From contig DXZT01000043.1 of NCBI GenBank assembly GCA_019419545.1, positions 32,530 to 67,974 on the forward strand: a stretch of DNA of 35,445 bases, given 5' to 3'. Position numbers and translations under genes: made by a program. The notes beneath the pieces are model-generated. The model was not told the origin of the DNA. It was given only the letters and a program-made list of their open reading frames with translations, and made no database searches. The DNA comes from Collinsella sp. Lineage in GTDB: Bacteria > Actinomycetota > Coriobacteriia > Coriobacteriales > Coriobacteriaceae. Each line of letters starts with the position of its first letter. Positions within the stretch are counted from its first letter, which is position 1. Shown piece after piece: positions 1 to 8,381 of the stretch.

Positions 1-52
1 TGTGACCTCCCGGTTATCAGCCGGACGCTCTAACCAACTGAGCTACAGGTCC
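1..52 (-). tRNA. tRNA-Ile (GAT), partial
   Basis: This is the 5' part of a tRNA read leftward and cut by the window edge. The visible D arm, anticodon arm (loop CTGATAA, anticodon GAT) and variable region are identical to the complete tRNA-Ile at 200-276. It lies 4 bases downstream of tRNA-Ala, so the two are surely co-transcribed. The T arm and acceptor 3' end are outside the window. Confidence 0.9.
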
Positions 53-56
53 ATCA

Positions 57-132
57 TGGTGGAGGTTAGGGGGATCGAACCCCTGACCTCAGGCTTGCAA
101 AGCCCGCGCTCTCCCAGCTGAGCTAAACCCCC
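57..132 (-). tRNA. tRNA-Ala (TGC)
   Basis: A complete cloverleaf can be drawn: acceptor GGGGGTT paired with AACCTCC (one G-T pair), anticodon loop with TGC, a T arm containing GGTTCGATCCC, discriminator A and an encoded CCA. It lies between two tRNA-Ile genes. The Ile-Ala pairing is common, although often inside rRNA operons; no rRNA is seen here. Confidence 0.95.
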
Positions 133-143
133 ACGGAGACAGT

Positions 144-188
144 AATAAACACCCCAGCGGCGACTCGGCTCTCGCTGGGGTGTTTATT
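144..188. repeat. perfect 16-bp inverted repeat inside the tRNA cluster
   Basis: Arms 144-159 and 173-188 are perfect reverse complements (AATAAACACCCCAGCG and its complement) around a 13-base loop. It lies between the complete tRNA-Ile and tRNA-Ala. The outer ends are AT-rich, so it may act as a weak terminator or a processing hairpin. No uridine run follows on either strand and there is no room for a new promoter before tRNA-Ala, so full termination here would silence the downstream tRNAs. Confidence 0.7.
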
Positions 189-199
189 GCGAAAGAAAG

Positions 200-276
200 T
201 GGTGGACCTGACAAGATTCGAACTTGTGACCTCCCGGTTATCAGCCGGACGCTCTAACCAACTGAGCTACAGGTCC
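200..276 (-). tRNA. tRNA-Ile (GAT)
   Basis: A complete tRNA with acceptor GGACCTG paired with CAGGTCC, anticodon GAT in the loop CTGATAA, T loop TTCGAAT, discriminator A and an encoded CCA (77 nt). It is the first gene of the leftward tRNA cluster. A promoter-like pair lies at 291-320. Confidence 0.95.
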
Positions 277-290
277 ATCGCGCAAGGGAT

Positions 291-320
291 ATATTAGACG
301 AGTCGTTACGCGCGCGTCAA
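291..320 (-). promoter_or_regulatory. putative promoter of the tRNA-Ile/Ala cluster
   Basis: On the minus strand TTGACG (320-315) and TAATAT (296-291) are separated by 18 bases, a good sigma-70-like pair, ending about 15 bases before the mature 5' end of tRNA-Ile. A GC-rich block follows the -10, as is common in stable-RNA promoters. Confidence 0.6.
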
Positions 321-324
321 CAAC

Positions 325-510
325 TTTTTTTGAAAATCTTTGAAGGGTGTTCGCCCCGGTCGCACGGCGGCATGTGAAGTCGCCTACTCGGACAGTCCTG
401 ACTCGCACAGAGAGCACATTAAGTGCTCTCTGGCTCGTGCGGAACTCGCGATCGACTTCACATGTCGCCGTGCGACCGGGGCGAACACGAGTCCCAAGGT
501 TTTCAAAAAA
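325..510. repeat. long imperfect palindrome, possible MITE or large hairpin
   Basis: Arms 347-382 and 453-488 are reverse complements over 36 bases with one mismatch. Inside lies a second 9-bp stem (409-417 with 423-431). Outside, TTTTTTGAAAA (326-336) pairs with TTTTCAAAAAA (500-510). The whole could fold as one hairpin of about 180 nt. It fills the space between the gyrA terminator and the tRNA promoter. I see no target-site duplication and no ORF with recognisable content. It could be a non-autonomous element, a structured RNA or a folded boundary sequence. Confidence 0.7.
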
Positions 511-537
511 GCGGTCGGCGCGCAGTGCGCCGACCGC
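505..537 (-). terminator. gyrA terminator
   Basis: Read on the minus strand, an 11-bp perfect GC-rich stem (537-527 with 521-511) with a 5-base loop is followed directly by six T (510-505). It lies 41 bases after the gyrA stop, a textbook intrinsic terminator. Confidence 0.9.
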
Positions 538-577
538 CGATATATGGGGTCTGATATTTTCTACCAGCCAGGGCCTC

Positions 578-3319
578 TTACTCGTCGAGGAGATCTTCTG
601 GCATGTCGTTGCCGTCGCCTAGATCGACAGGGGTTTCTTCGGAAGCAGAGCCGTTTTCTGTGGCTTCGCCTTCGGGCTTTTCCTTGGCTGCCGTCATGCG
701 GGCGACAGCGCATACGCGGTCGTTGTCGTCGACGGTCATCATCTTGACGCCCTGGGTGGCGCGGCCGGTCTGGCTGATCTCGTCGGTCTTGACGCGAATG
801 ACCGTCGCGCCCTCCGTCACGATGAACAGCTCGTGCTGCGGGCCCACCGTCTTCATGGCCGCGAGGTTACCCTTACGCTCGGTCATTTGAATGGTGTAGA
901 CGCCCTGACCGCCGCGATTCTGCTCCGGGTAGTCCGCGACCGGCGTGCGCTTGCCGTAGCCGCGCTCGGTGATGACGAATAGATCGCCGTTGCCGTTAGT
1001 GACTTCCATGCCCAGAACGCTCACGCCGTCCTTCAGACCGATACCGCGAACGCCGCTGGTATCGCGGCCGGTGGCGCGCACCTGCTCCTCGGAGAACATG
1101 ATCGCCTTGCCCGCGGTGGTGGCCAGGATAATCTTGTCGCCCTCGCGCACGCGGCGCACGTTCAGCAGCGCGTCGTCGTCACGCAGGTTGATAGCGATCA
1201 GGCCGTCGCGACGGCTGCGGTCATATGCGCTCATCACGGTCTTCTTGACCATGCCGCTCTTGGTGGCAAACATCAGGTACTCGTCGGCCGGGAACTCGCG
1301 GCAGCTGATGACGCTCGCGATCTTCTCGCCGTCCTCAAAGGGCAGCAGGTTGACGATCGCGGTACCGCGCGCCTGGCGCGTACCCACCGGCAGCTCGTGC
1401 ACCTTCAGGCGATAGACCTTGCCCTTGCTCGAGAAGAACAGCACGTACTCGTGCGTGGACGCGATGAACATCTCGTCGATAACGTCGTCCTCTTTGAGGT
1501 TGACGCCCGATACGCCCTTGCCGCCGCGCTTCTGGGCGCGGTAGGCAGCCACCGGGATACGCTTGACATAGCCGGTGTGGGTAATGGTCACGACCATGTC
1601 CTCGTCGGCGATGAGGTCCTCGACATCCAGGTCCTTCTCAACCTGGCTGATCTCGGTGCGGCGCTTGTCGCCAAACTTCTTGGAGATCTCGCGCATCTCT
1701 TCCTTGATGACGCCCAGGATCTTCTCCTCATGCGCCAGCAGGTCCTCGTAGTAGGCGATGGCGCGGCGCAGGCCGTCCAACTCTTCTTGGATCTTGTCGC
1801 GCTCCAGGCCGGTCAGGCGGCGCAGCTTCATCTCGAGAATGGCCGTGGTCTGCTCGGGCGTAAAGCCAAAGCGCTCGATCAGGCGGCTGCTGGCCTCGGA
1901 GTCGGTCTGCGAGGAGCGGATGATGCTAATGACCTCGTCGATATGGTCGAGAGCCATCAGGTAACCCTCGAGGATATGCGCGCGGGCCTGGGCCTTCTTA
2001 AGGTCGAAGCGGGTGCGGCGGGTAACGACGTCGACCTGGTGGTCGATGTAGTGCTGCAGCATCTCGCGCAGGCTCAGGCATTTGGGAACGCCGTTGACGA
2101 GTGCCAGGTTGTTGGCGCCAAAGGTCGTCTGCAGCGAGGTGTACTTATACAGATTGTTGAGCACGACCTGCGGAATGACGCCCTTCTTGAGCTCGATGAC
2201 CAGACGGATGCCCTTCTGGTTGGACTCATCGCGCATATCCGAGATGCCCTCGATGCGCTTGTCGTTGACGAGCTGGGCGATCTTCTCCTGCAGGGTGCCC
2301 TTGTTGACCATGTAGGGAATCTCGGTAAAGACCAAGCGGCTGCGGCCGGTCTTGGTGGACTCCACGTGTGCCTTGGCGCGCACGGTAATGGAGCCGCGAC
2401 CGGTCTCGTAGCTCTGCTTAATGCCGGCGCTGCCCATGATGATGGCGCCGGTGGGGAAGTCCGGACCGGGCATGATCTGCATGAGCTCGTCGACGGTGGC
2501 GTCGGGGTTGTCGATCAGGTAGCAGGTGGCCTCGATCGCCTCGGTGAGGTTATGCGGGGCGATGTTGGTGGCCATGCCGACGGCGATGCCTTGGCTGCCG
2601 TTAACCAGCAGGTTGGGGAAGCGCGCAGGCAGCGCCACGGGCTCGGCGAGCGATTCGTCGTAGTTGGGCTGCCAGTCGACGGTATCCTTCTGCAGGTCGC
2701 GCAGCAGTTCCATGGCGGGCTTTGCCAGGCGGCTCTCGGTGTAACGCATGGCCGCCGCGCCGTCGCCGTCGATGTTACCGAAGTTGCCGTGACCGTCGAT
2801 GAGCGGCGTGCGCATGGAGAACCACTGCGCCAGGCGGACCATGGCCTCGTAGACCGCAAAGTCACCGTGCGGGTGGTACTTACCGATAACTTCGCCGACC
2901 GTCCAGGCCGACTTTTTGTGTGGGCGGTTGGGGTAGATGCCGCTCTCGTTCATCGCGTACAGGATGCGGCGGTGTACCGGCTTTAAGCCGTCGCGCACGT
3001 CCGGCAGGGCACGCGCTGTGATAACCGACATCGAATACTCGATGAACGACTGCTTCATCTCGCGACCGAACTCCGAAATCTGGAGCTGGCCGCCGTTGAT
3101 GTCCTCGCCGGCCGAGGCACCACGATCGACTTCGCCAAAGCTCTCCTCGAGCTCACCGTCGTCGTCCTCTTCCTCATCATCATCGGCATCGGGGTTATAG
3201 GCGTCCGGATCGCCGTCCTCGCCCTGCTCAGCACGGGCAAGCAGGCGCTTCAGATCATCGGGCATACCGGCATCGCCGGCCTCGTCCATACCCTCGTTAT
3301 TGTTGATATCGTCTGCCAC
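578..3319 (-). CDS. gyrA: DNA gyrase subunit A
   Basis: Breakage-reunion subunit of DNA gyrase, 913 aa. Visible landmarks are the winged-helix core starting near residue 90 (SFIEYSMSVITARALPD), catalytic Tyr193 in AAAMRYTE, and the GyrA box QKRGGKGV that opens the DNA-wrapping C-terminal domain. The GTG start is supported by GAGGAGG 4 bases upstream. About 70 residues precede the core, including a strongly acidic run near residues 41-60, and the C-terminal tail is also acidic. At the quinolone pocket the motif reads HPHGDFAVYE: Phe154 and Glu158 sit where E. coli GyrA has Ser83 and Asp87. It follows gyrB in the same direction with a 156-base structured gap, so the two are probably one transcript. 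Confidence 0.97.
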   Translation of the reverse strand: MADDINNNEGMDEAGDAGMPDDLKRLLARAEQGEDGDPDAYNPDADDDEEEDDDGELEESFGEVDRGASAGEDINGGQLQISEFGREMKQSFIEYSMSVITARALPDVRDGLKPVHRRILYAMNESGIYPNRPHKKSAWTVGEVIGKYHPHGDFAVYEAMVRLAQWFSMRTPLIDGHGNFGNIDGDGAAAMRYTESRLAKPAMELLRDLQKDTVDWQPNYDESLAEPVALPARFPNLLVNGSQGIAVGMATNIAPHNLTEAIEATCYLIDNPDATVDELMQIMPGPDFPTGAIIMGSAGIKQSYETGRGSITVRAKAHVESTKTGRSRLVFTEIPYMVNKGTLQEKIAQLVNDKRIEGISDMRDESNQKGIRLVIELKKGVIPQVVLNNLYKYTSLQTTFGANNLALVNGVPKCLSLREMLQHYIDHQVDVVTRRTRFDLKKAQARAHILEGYLMALDHIDEVISIIRSSQTDSEASSRLIERFGFTPEQTTAILEMKLRRLTGLERDKIQEELDGLRRAIAYYEDLLAHEEKILGVIKEEMREISKKFGDKRRTEISQVEKDLDVEDLIADEDMVVTITHTGYVKRIPVAAYRAQKRGGKGVSGVNLKEDDVIDEMFIASTHEYVLFFSSKGKVYRLKVHELPVGTRQARGTAIVNLLPFEDGEKIASVISCREFPADEYLMFATKSGMVKKTVMSAYDRSRRDGLIAINLRDDDALLNVRRVREGDKIILATTAGKAIMFSEEQVRATGRDTSGVRGIGLKDGVSVLGMEVTNGNGDLFVITERGYGKRTPVADYPEQNRGGQGVYTIQMTERKGNLAAMKTVGPQHELFIVTEGATVIRVKTDEISQTGRATQGVKMMTVDDNDRVCAVARMTAAKEKPEGEATENGSASEETPVDLGDGNDMPEDLLDE

Positions 3320-3368
3320 GTTACCTCCTCATGGTTTGCGTGGTCTAATTAGTTCCCTACCACGGAGA

Positions 3369-3469
3369 CGGCTTTTCCAGGTGCCGCAGATTCGCCCGAA
3401 AGAGGAGGGAAACGTACTTGGGTACGCGACCGACGATTGAGGGCGAAGGTGCGGTGGCTGGGAAAGCCG
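3369..3469. repeat. imperfect long hairpin in the gyrB-gyrA spacer
   Basis: Arms 3369-3397 and 3441-3469 match as reverse complements at 23 of 29 positions, plus at least one wobble pair. A second small stem lies inside (3413-3417 with 3422-3426). It would form a folded element of about 100 nt in the gyrB-gyrA mRNA between the two reading frames. There is no uridine run, so it is not an ordinary terminator. It could set the GyrB:GyrA ratio, act in mRNA processing, or be a decayed palindromic repeat. Confidence 0.55.
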
Positions 3470-3475
3470 AACAGG

Positions 3476-5506
3476 TTAGGCATCTAAGAATCGTGCATCA
3501 TGTGCATGCTTCTCGATGTACTCGCGGCGATAGCCGACCTCGGAACCCATCAGCTCGCGCACGGCGCGGTCCGCCACCACGGCGTCTTCGATCGACACAC
3601 GCTGCAGGATGCGGGTCTTGGGGTCCATCGTCGTCGAGGCAAGCTGCTTGGGGTCCATCTCGCCCAGACCCTTGTAGCGCTGGACGGTATAGCCCTTGCG
3701 CTTCTTGGTAATCTTGCCGTCCTTGGCCTTGCCGTCCTCGTCGTTATCGTCGGGGTTCAGGCCCAGACTCTGGATGGTGTCGCGCAGGATCTCGTCTTCG
3801 GGCTGGCGGCCGTTGGGATACACGTAGTGGATCTTGTTGCGCACCTTAATGCCAAAGATGGGCGGGCAGGCAACATAGACGTAGCCGGCATCGATCAGCG
3901 GACGCATGTACTTGTAGAAGAACGTCAGCAGCAGGATGCGGATATGCGCACCGTCGACGTCTGCATCGGTCATGATGATGATCTTGTGGTAGCGCGCCTT
4001 GGTGATATCGAAGTCGCCGCCGTCGCCGGCACTCGTCGTGACGCCGCAGCCGATCGCGGTAATCAGCGACTGAATGGTGTCACTCGAGAACGCGCGATGG
4101 TCACCAACGCGTTCGACGTTCAAAATCTTGCCGCGCAGGGGCAGAATCGCCTGGATGTCTCGGCGACGGCCGTCCTTGGCCGAACCGCCCGCCGAGTCGC
4201 CCTCTACGATGAAGAGCTCGGTCAGCTCGGCATCGCGCACCGAGCAGTCAGCGAGCTTACCGGGCAGGGACGCCGTCTCGAGCAGGCTCTTGCGGCGGGT
4301 CGCCTCGCGCGCCTTGCGGGCGGCATTGCGCGCCTTGCAGGCCTGTTGCGCCTTCTTGACGATCTCGCGAGCGGGCTTGGGATGCTCCTCGAGGTAATCG
4401 ACAAGGCCGTCGGTCACAATCTTGAGCGTGAGCGCTCGCATATAGGAGCTGCCGAGCTTTGCCTTGGTCTGGCCCTCAAACTGCGGATCGGGCAGCTTGA
4501 CCGAGATAACGGCCGAAAGGCCCTCGCGCACATCGTCGCCGGTCAGGTTGGCGTCTTTTTCCTTGAGCAGGTTCTGCTTGCGCGCGTAATCGTTGATCAC
4601 GCGGGTGAGCGCGGTGCGGAAGCCCTCAAGGTGCATGCCGCCTTCGGGGGTGTAGATGTCGTTGGCAAACGACATGACGTTCTCGCCGTAGCCGCTATTC
4701 CACTGCAGGGAAACCTCGACCTCTCCCATCTTGGCCACAGGCGCGTCCGGGTCCGATTTGCCCTCGATGTAGATGGGCTCCTTAAAGGCCTCGGGGACGT
4801 CCTTGCCCTCGTTGAGGAACTTGACGAAGTCGATGATGCCGCCCTCGTAGCAAAACTCCTCCACGTGGGGAGTCGCTTCGCGCTCGTCGGTCAGCACGAT
4901 TTTGAGGTTCTTATTGAGGAACGCCGTCTCCTGCAGACGGTTGTGCAGCGTATCGAAATCGTAGATGCAGGTCTCGAAGATCTCATCGTCGGGCCAGAAG
5001 GTGACGGTGGTGCCCGTCGAATCCGAGGTGCCCACGACCTCCATCTTCTTGACGGTCTTGCCGCGCGAGAACTCCATCTCGTAGGTGTTGCCATCGCGAC
5101 GAACCTGAACGACCACGCGCTTGGACAGTGCGTTGACGACGGAGATGCCCACGCCGTGCAGGCCGCCCGAGACCTTATAGGCCGAGTTATCGAACTTACC
5201 GCCGGCGTGCAAGATCGTCATGACGACCTCGAGCGTCGGGATCTTTTTAACAGGGTGCTCGTCGACGGGGATGCCGCGCCCGTTGTCGACGACCGTGATG
5301 GAGTTGTCGGCGTGGACCGTCACCTGGATCTCGGTGCAGAAACCGGCCATGGCCTCGTCGACGGAGTTGTCAACGATCTCCCACACCAGGTGATGCAGAC
5401 CGCTGGCGCTCGTCGAGCCGATATACATGCCCGGGCGCTTACGAACGGCCTCGAGACCTTCGAGAATCTTAATCTCGCCGCCATCGTAATCGTTTTCGTT
5501 TGCCAC
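3476..5506 (-). CDS. gyrB: DNA gyrase subunit B
   Basis: ATPase subunit of DNA gyrase, 676 aa from the chosen start. The N-terminal GHKL ATPase domain shows EIVDNSVDEA and DNGRGIPVD; the transducer domain follows. The TOPRIM domain has EGDSAGGSA (about residue 435) and DADVDGAHI, and the end carries QRYKGLGEM. An upstream in-frame TTG at 5524 would add six residues, but the strong AAGGAGG lies just before the GTG at 5506, so I take that start. It begins its own unit: a terminator lies directly upstream (5555-5585) with a promoter-like pair at 5530-5558. gyrA follows downstream. Confidence 0.97.
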   Translation of the reverse strand: MANENDYDGGEIKILEGLEAVRKRPGMYIGSTSASGLHHLVWEIVDNSVDEAMAGFCTEIQVTVHADNSITVVDNGRGIPVDEHPVKKIPTLEVVMTILHAGGKFDNSAYKVSGGLHGVGISVVNALSKRVVVQVRRDGNTYEMEFSRGKTVKKMEVVGTSDSTGTTVTFWPDDEIFETCIYDFDTLHNRLQETAFLNKNLKIVLTDEREATPHVEEFCYEGGIIDFVKFLNEGKDVPEAFKEPIYIEGKSDPDAPVAKMGEVEVSLQWNSGYGENVMSFANDIYTPEGGMHLEGFRTALTRVINDYARKQNLLKEKDANLTGDDVREGLSAVISVKLPDPQFEGQTKAKLGSSYMRALTLKIVTDGLVDYLEEHPKPAREIVKKAQQACKARNAARKAREATRRKSLLETASLPGKLADCSVRDAELTELFIVEGDSAGGSAKDGRRRDIQAILPLRGKILNVERVGDHRAFSSDTIQSLITAIGCGVTTSAGDGGDFDITKARYHKIIIMTDADVDGAHIRILLLTFFYKYMRPLIDAGYVYVACPPIFGIKVRNKIHYVYPNGRQPEDEILRDTIQSLGLNPDDNDEDGKAKDGKITKKRKGYTVQRYKGLGEMDPKQLASTTMDPKTRILQRVSIEDAVVADRAVRELMGSEVGYRREYIEKHAHDARFLDA

Positions 5507-5529
5507 ACGTCCTCCTTCAGTCAAGAAAA

Positions 5530-5558
5530 TGTGTACAGCCTTACTAGTTTATCGTAAA
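5530..5558 (-). promoter_or_regulatory. putative gyrB promoter
   Basis: On the minus strand TTTACG (5558-5553), a 17-base spacer and TACACA (5535-5530). The pair lies just after the upstream terminator and 24 bases before the gyrB GTG. The -35 element overlaps the terminator's T run. Confidence 0.45.
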
Positions 5559-5585
5559 AAAATACCCTCGGGAACGAGGGTATTT
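5555..5585 (-). terminator. terminator of the recF-dciA unit
   Basis: Stem 5585-5575 with 5570-5560 (11 bp, perfect, 4-base loop) followed on the minus strand by a T run down to about 5554. It separates dciA from gyrB. The stem is AT-rich at its base, so it could also work on the plus strand. Confidence 0.85.
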
Positions 5586-5611
5586 GGCTCTACAAGGCCA
5601 CCAGATGCGAT

Positions 5612-6175
5612 TTAAGGCTCTTTTTTGCCTTGCACGCCCTTGGCCCACTCGGCACTGGCTCTCATGGCGTTCTCGAGGGCCTCGCGCAGTTTTTGGTCTT
5701 CGATGGGCGCCACTTGGCGCTCAATCTCGGTGCGCTCGGCCTCACTTAGGTCAGCATGCGGAGCCGGCGGGCGCTCGGCCACGGCAGGACGCAGACGCTC
5801 TTTGGCAGCGGGCGGCGTGTGACCGGGCGCGGTGGTTTTGAACACCAGGCCATCCACATGCGCACCGACGCGCTCCATGCGCGCGCGGATGATCTCGCGC
5901 AACAGCGTCATTTCCTGCGTCCACGAGGGCGAATCGAGATATACCAGCAGCTCATTGGACTCGGGCAGGTAGCGCAGGCCCGTCACATGCCGCCCCTCGC
6001 GCGTGCCCGAGCACACCGCGTTCCACGCGCGATAGACCGCGCGCGACTCCTCGGCAGCCTCCATCTGCGCGCGGCGCTCAGGTGTTGCAGCCGCCAGGAT
6101 GCGCTGGCGCTCTGCGTTTAAAAACCCACTGAAGGCGACCGTTTCGCTCTCGCGCTCGTAATTAGCACGTCTCAC
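5612..6175 (-). CDS. dciA: DciA-like protein (DUF721)
   Basis: 187 aa protein in the usual actinobacterial position after recF. DUF721 proteins are the DciA family, loaders or regulators of the replicative helicase in bacteria lacking DnaC/DnaI. The DUF721 core is the middle part (about residues 40-115), with WNAVCSG and the conserved hydrophobic pattern around LLVYLDSPSWTQEMTLL. The C-terminal part is Pro/Ala/Glu-rich and probably flexible apart from a last charged helix. It starts with GTG at 6175, overlapping the end of recF by 14 bases, so translation is coupled. Identification rests on position and this core, not on a profile search. Confidence 0.8.
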   Translation of the reverse strand: MRRANYERESETVAFSGFLNAERQRILAAATPERRAQMEAAEESRAVYRAWNAVCSGTREGRHVTGLRYLPESNELLVYLDSPSWTQEMTLLREIIRARMERVGAHVDGLVFKTTAPGHTPPAAKERLRPAVAERPPAPHADLSEAERTEIERQVAPIEDQKLREALENAMRASAEWAKGVQGKKEP

Positions 6176-7268
6176 CCATGCTCACCACCTTGGCTCGATC
6201 AAGCAGGTCATCGGTAAAGTATCCCAGGTTGGTCGTGGTTATGACCGTTTGAATATCATCGCCGATCAGCCGCAGAAAAGCACCGCGGCGCTCGCCGTCG
6301 AGCTCGCTCATCACGTCGTCCAGAAGCAACAGCGGAGCAGTACCCAGAACATCGCGAGCCACGGCCACCTCGGCCACCTTCCAGGACAGTACCAACGTTC
6401 GCTGCTGTCCTTGGCTGGCAAATGAACGGGCGGAGCGACCCGCCACGGTAAATTCAATCTCGTCGCGATGCGGTCCCACCAACGTCACGCCGCGGCGAAT
6501 TTCCTCGTCGGCGTGCTCATCAAGGGCGGCCAGCATGCGCTCGTACGCCCAGCCCTTCAGCTCTTCGCGATCCTCGACCTGGGGCAAATCCCCCAGCGTG
6601 GACGCATAGGACACGTTGGCGGCTTCACCGGACGCCACTTGCCCGTAGGCAGTACGCACATGGCCCGCCAGCCGGTCGAGCAGGGCCAACCGGTGCACGA
6701 GCAGGGCCGAGCCCGCGCGGGCAATCGAATCGTTCCACGCGCCGAGCATCTCGCGGCAGCACCAGGTCTCCTTGAGCAAGGCGTTACGCTGGGTCACGCA
6801 GCGCCCATAGGCGCTCGCAAGATCGGCATAGCGTGCGCTCAGCTGCATGCCAAAGTCATCGAGGGCGGCGCGGCGCACACTGGCGCCTCGCTTAACCATG
6901 TCCAGATGGTCGGGGCAAAACAGCACACTCGGCAGAACGCCGCGCACACCGGCGGCAGAGCATCTCTTGCCGTTGCGGCTAAACGAGCGCTTACCGTCCT
7001 CCGCGCTCAATCCCATATCAAGTACGCGGCCGTCGCCCTCGAGCCTCAGCTCGATCTTGCACGAGCCAACGCCGTCATGAACGAGCTCGGCTGCGGTCGG
7101 ATGCCTAAACGAGGCGCCGCTCGTCAGCAGCTGCAGCGCCTCTATGAGATTGGTCTTTCCCGCCGCGTTGGGTCCCGCAAGTATCGTCACGCCCTCGTCC
7201 AAGGCAAGGCGATAGCTATCGAAGCTGCGGTAGTGCGCGACGGAAAGATCGCGGGCGAACATGGTCAT
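6162..7268 (-). CDS. recF: DNA recombination and repair protein RecF
   Basis: SMC-like ATPase of 368 aa that helps load RecA at single-stranded gaps. Walker A is GPNAAGKTN (residues 32-40), a signature-like segment FASQGQQRTLVLSWKVAE comes late, and the Walker B region is LLLLDDVMSELD. It starts 9 bases after the dnaN stop and overlaps dciA, so dnaN-recF-dciA form one unit ending at 5555. Length is normal for the family. Confidence 0.95.
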   Translation of the reverse strand: MTMFARDLSVAHYRSFDSYRLALDEGVTILAGPNAAGKTNLIEALQLLTSGASFRHPTAAELVHDGVGSCKIELRLEGDGRVLDMGLSAEDGKRSFSRNGKRCSAAGVRGVLPSVLFCPDHLDMVKRGASVRRAALDDFGMQLSARYADLASAYGRCVTQRNALLKETWCCREMLGAWNDSIARAGSALLVHRLALLDRLAGHVRTAYGQVASGEAANVSYASTLGDLPQVEDREELKGWAYERMLAALDEHADEEIRRGVTLVGPHRDEIEFTVAGRSARSFASQGQQRTLVLSWKVAEVAVARDVLGTAPLLLLDDVMSELDGERRGAFLRLIGDDIQTVITTTNLGYFTDDLLDRAKVVSMGETC

Positions 7269-7277
7269 AGCGCAGCG

Positions 7278-8381
7278 CTAGATGCGGACCGGCATGACCA
7301 GGTACAGGTAGTTGATCTTGTCGTAGGACTTGAAGATGCCCGCTTGCGAGTAGCTCTTGAGCTCCAGCGTGATCTCCTTCTCCTTGGACAGGGCATTGAG
7401 GCAGCCGAAGATGTAGTGGTAGTTGAAGGCGATGGTACCCGACTCGCCCTCGGCCTCGACATCGATCGTCTCCTGCGCAAGGTCCTGGTCATTGGAAATG
7501 GAGGACAGGCCCATCTGCCCGTTCTCGACATCAATCTCGAACTTGACGGCGGGGTTGGCGCTCGCGATAACGGCCACGCGCTTGAGGGCGGCGTTAAAGG
7601 CGGCGACGTCGATCTTGACGCTCGTCACGCACGAATCGGGGATGAGCTGCTTGTAATTGGGGTACACGCCCTCGATGCGGCGCGACACGTAGGTGGTGTT
7701 GCCGGCCTCAAAGACGACCTGGGTGTCGGTAGCCCCGATCATGATGGTCGCCTGGCTGGCCATGATGTTCAGTGCGTCGTTAAAAGCGTCAGCCGGAACG
7801 TTGAGCTCAAAGGAACCCTCGAGGGTCGAGGTCTCGACCTGCGTATCGCACACGGCCAAGCGGAAGGAATCGGTCGCCACCAGGCGCACGGTGTTGTTCT
7901 CGACCTTCATGTGCACGCCGCCCAGGATGGGGCGGGCCTTGTCGGTCGAGGTGACGCGCCATACGCGGCCGACCATCTCGGACAAGATATCGGTCGGCAG
8001 TTCCACGGCACTCTCGATGGCATAGGCCGGAAACTCGGGGAAGTCATTAGCATCAAGCGTGTTCAGGCGGAAAGAGCTCTTCTCGCAACCAATCAGCACC
8101 TGGCGCTCGGACAGCTCAAAGGTGACCGGGGCATCGGGGAGGGTCTTGGTGATATTGGAGAGCATCTTACAGGGGATAACCATCTCGCCCTCTTCTTCGA
8201 CATGCGCCGCGATGCGATGACGGATCGAGATGGTGTAGTTAGAGGTCTGGAATTCCAAGATGCCGTCTTGCGCCTTGACGAGCACGCCCGACAGGATGGG
8301 AAGGGTGGATGCCGAAGCGACACCCTTCATAACGATGCCGATGGCTTGTGTGAGCGAGCTCTGGCTGACGGTGAACTTCAT
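7278..8381 (-). CDS. dnaN: DNA polymerase III sliding clamp (beta subunit)
   Basis: 367 aa, matching the three-domain bacterial clamp. It begins MKFTVSQSSLTQAI and ends with the typical NYLYLVMPVRI, the conserved MPVR/MPMR close. The ATG has AAAGG about 9 bases upstream in very AT-rich sequence. The leader overlaps the proposed unwinding region of the origin (8384-8450), so transcription of dnaN and origin melting would share DNA. Confidence 0.97.
   Translation of the reverse strand: MKFTVSQSSLTQAIGIVMKGVASASTLPILSGVLVKAQDGILEFQTSNYTISIRHRIAAHVEEEGEMVIPCKMLSNITKTLPDAPVTFELSERQVLIGCEKSSFRLNTLDANDFPEFPAYAIESAVELPTDILSEMVGRVWRVTSTDKARPILGGVHMKVENNTVRLVATDSFRLAVCDTQVETSTLEGSFELNVPADAFNDALNIMASQATIMIGATDTQVVFEAGNTTYVSRRIEGVYPNYKQLIPDSCVTSVKIDVAAFNAALKRVAVIASANPAVKFEIDVENGQMGLSSISNDQDLAQETIDVEAEGESGTIAFNYHYIFGCLNALSKEKEITLELKSYSQAGIFKSYDKINYLYLVMPVRI

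Noticed and set aside
1397..2986. 529-codon open frame opposite gyrA
   Set aside because: Antisense shadow of a clear gyrA; low-complexity Val/Asp/Gly/Leu translation, no family features.
3500..5557. 685-codon open frame opposite gyrB
   Set aside because: Shadow produced by GC-rich codons of gyrB; no domains and no ribosome site.
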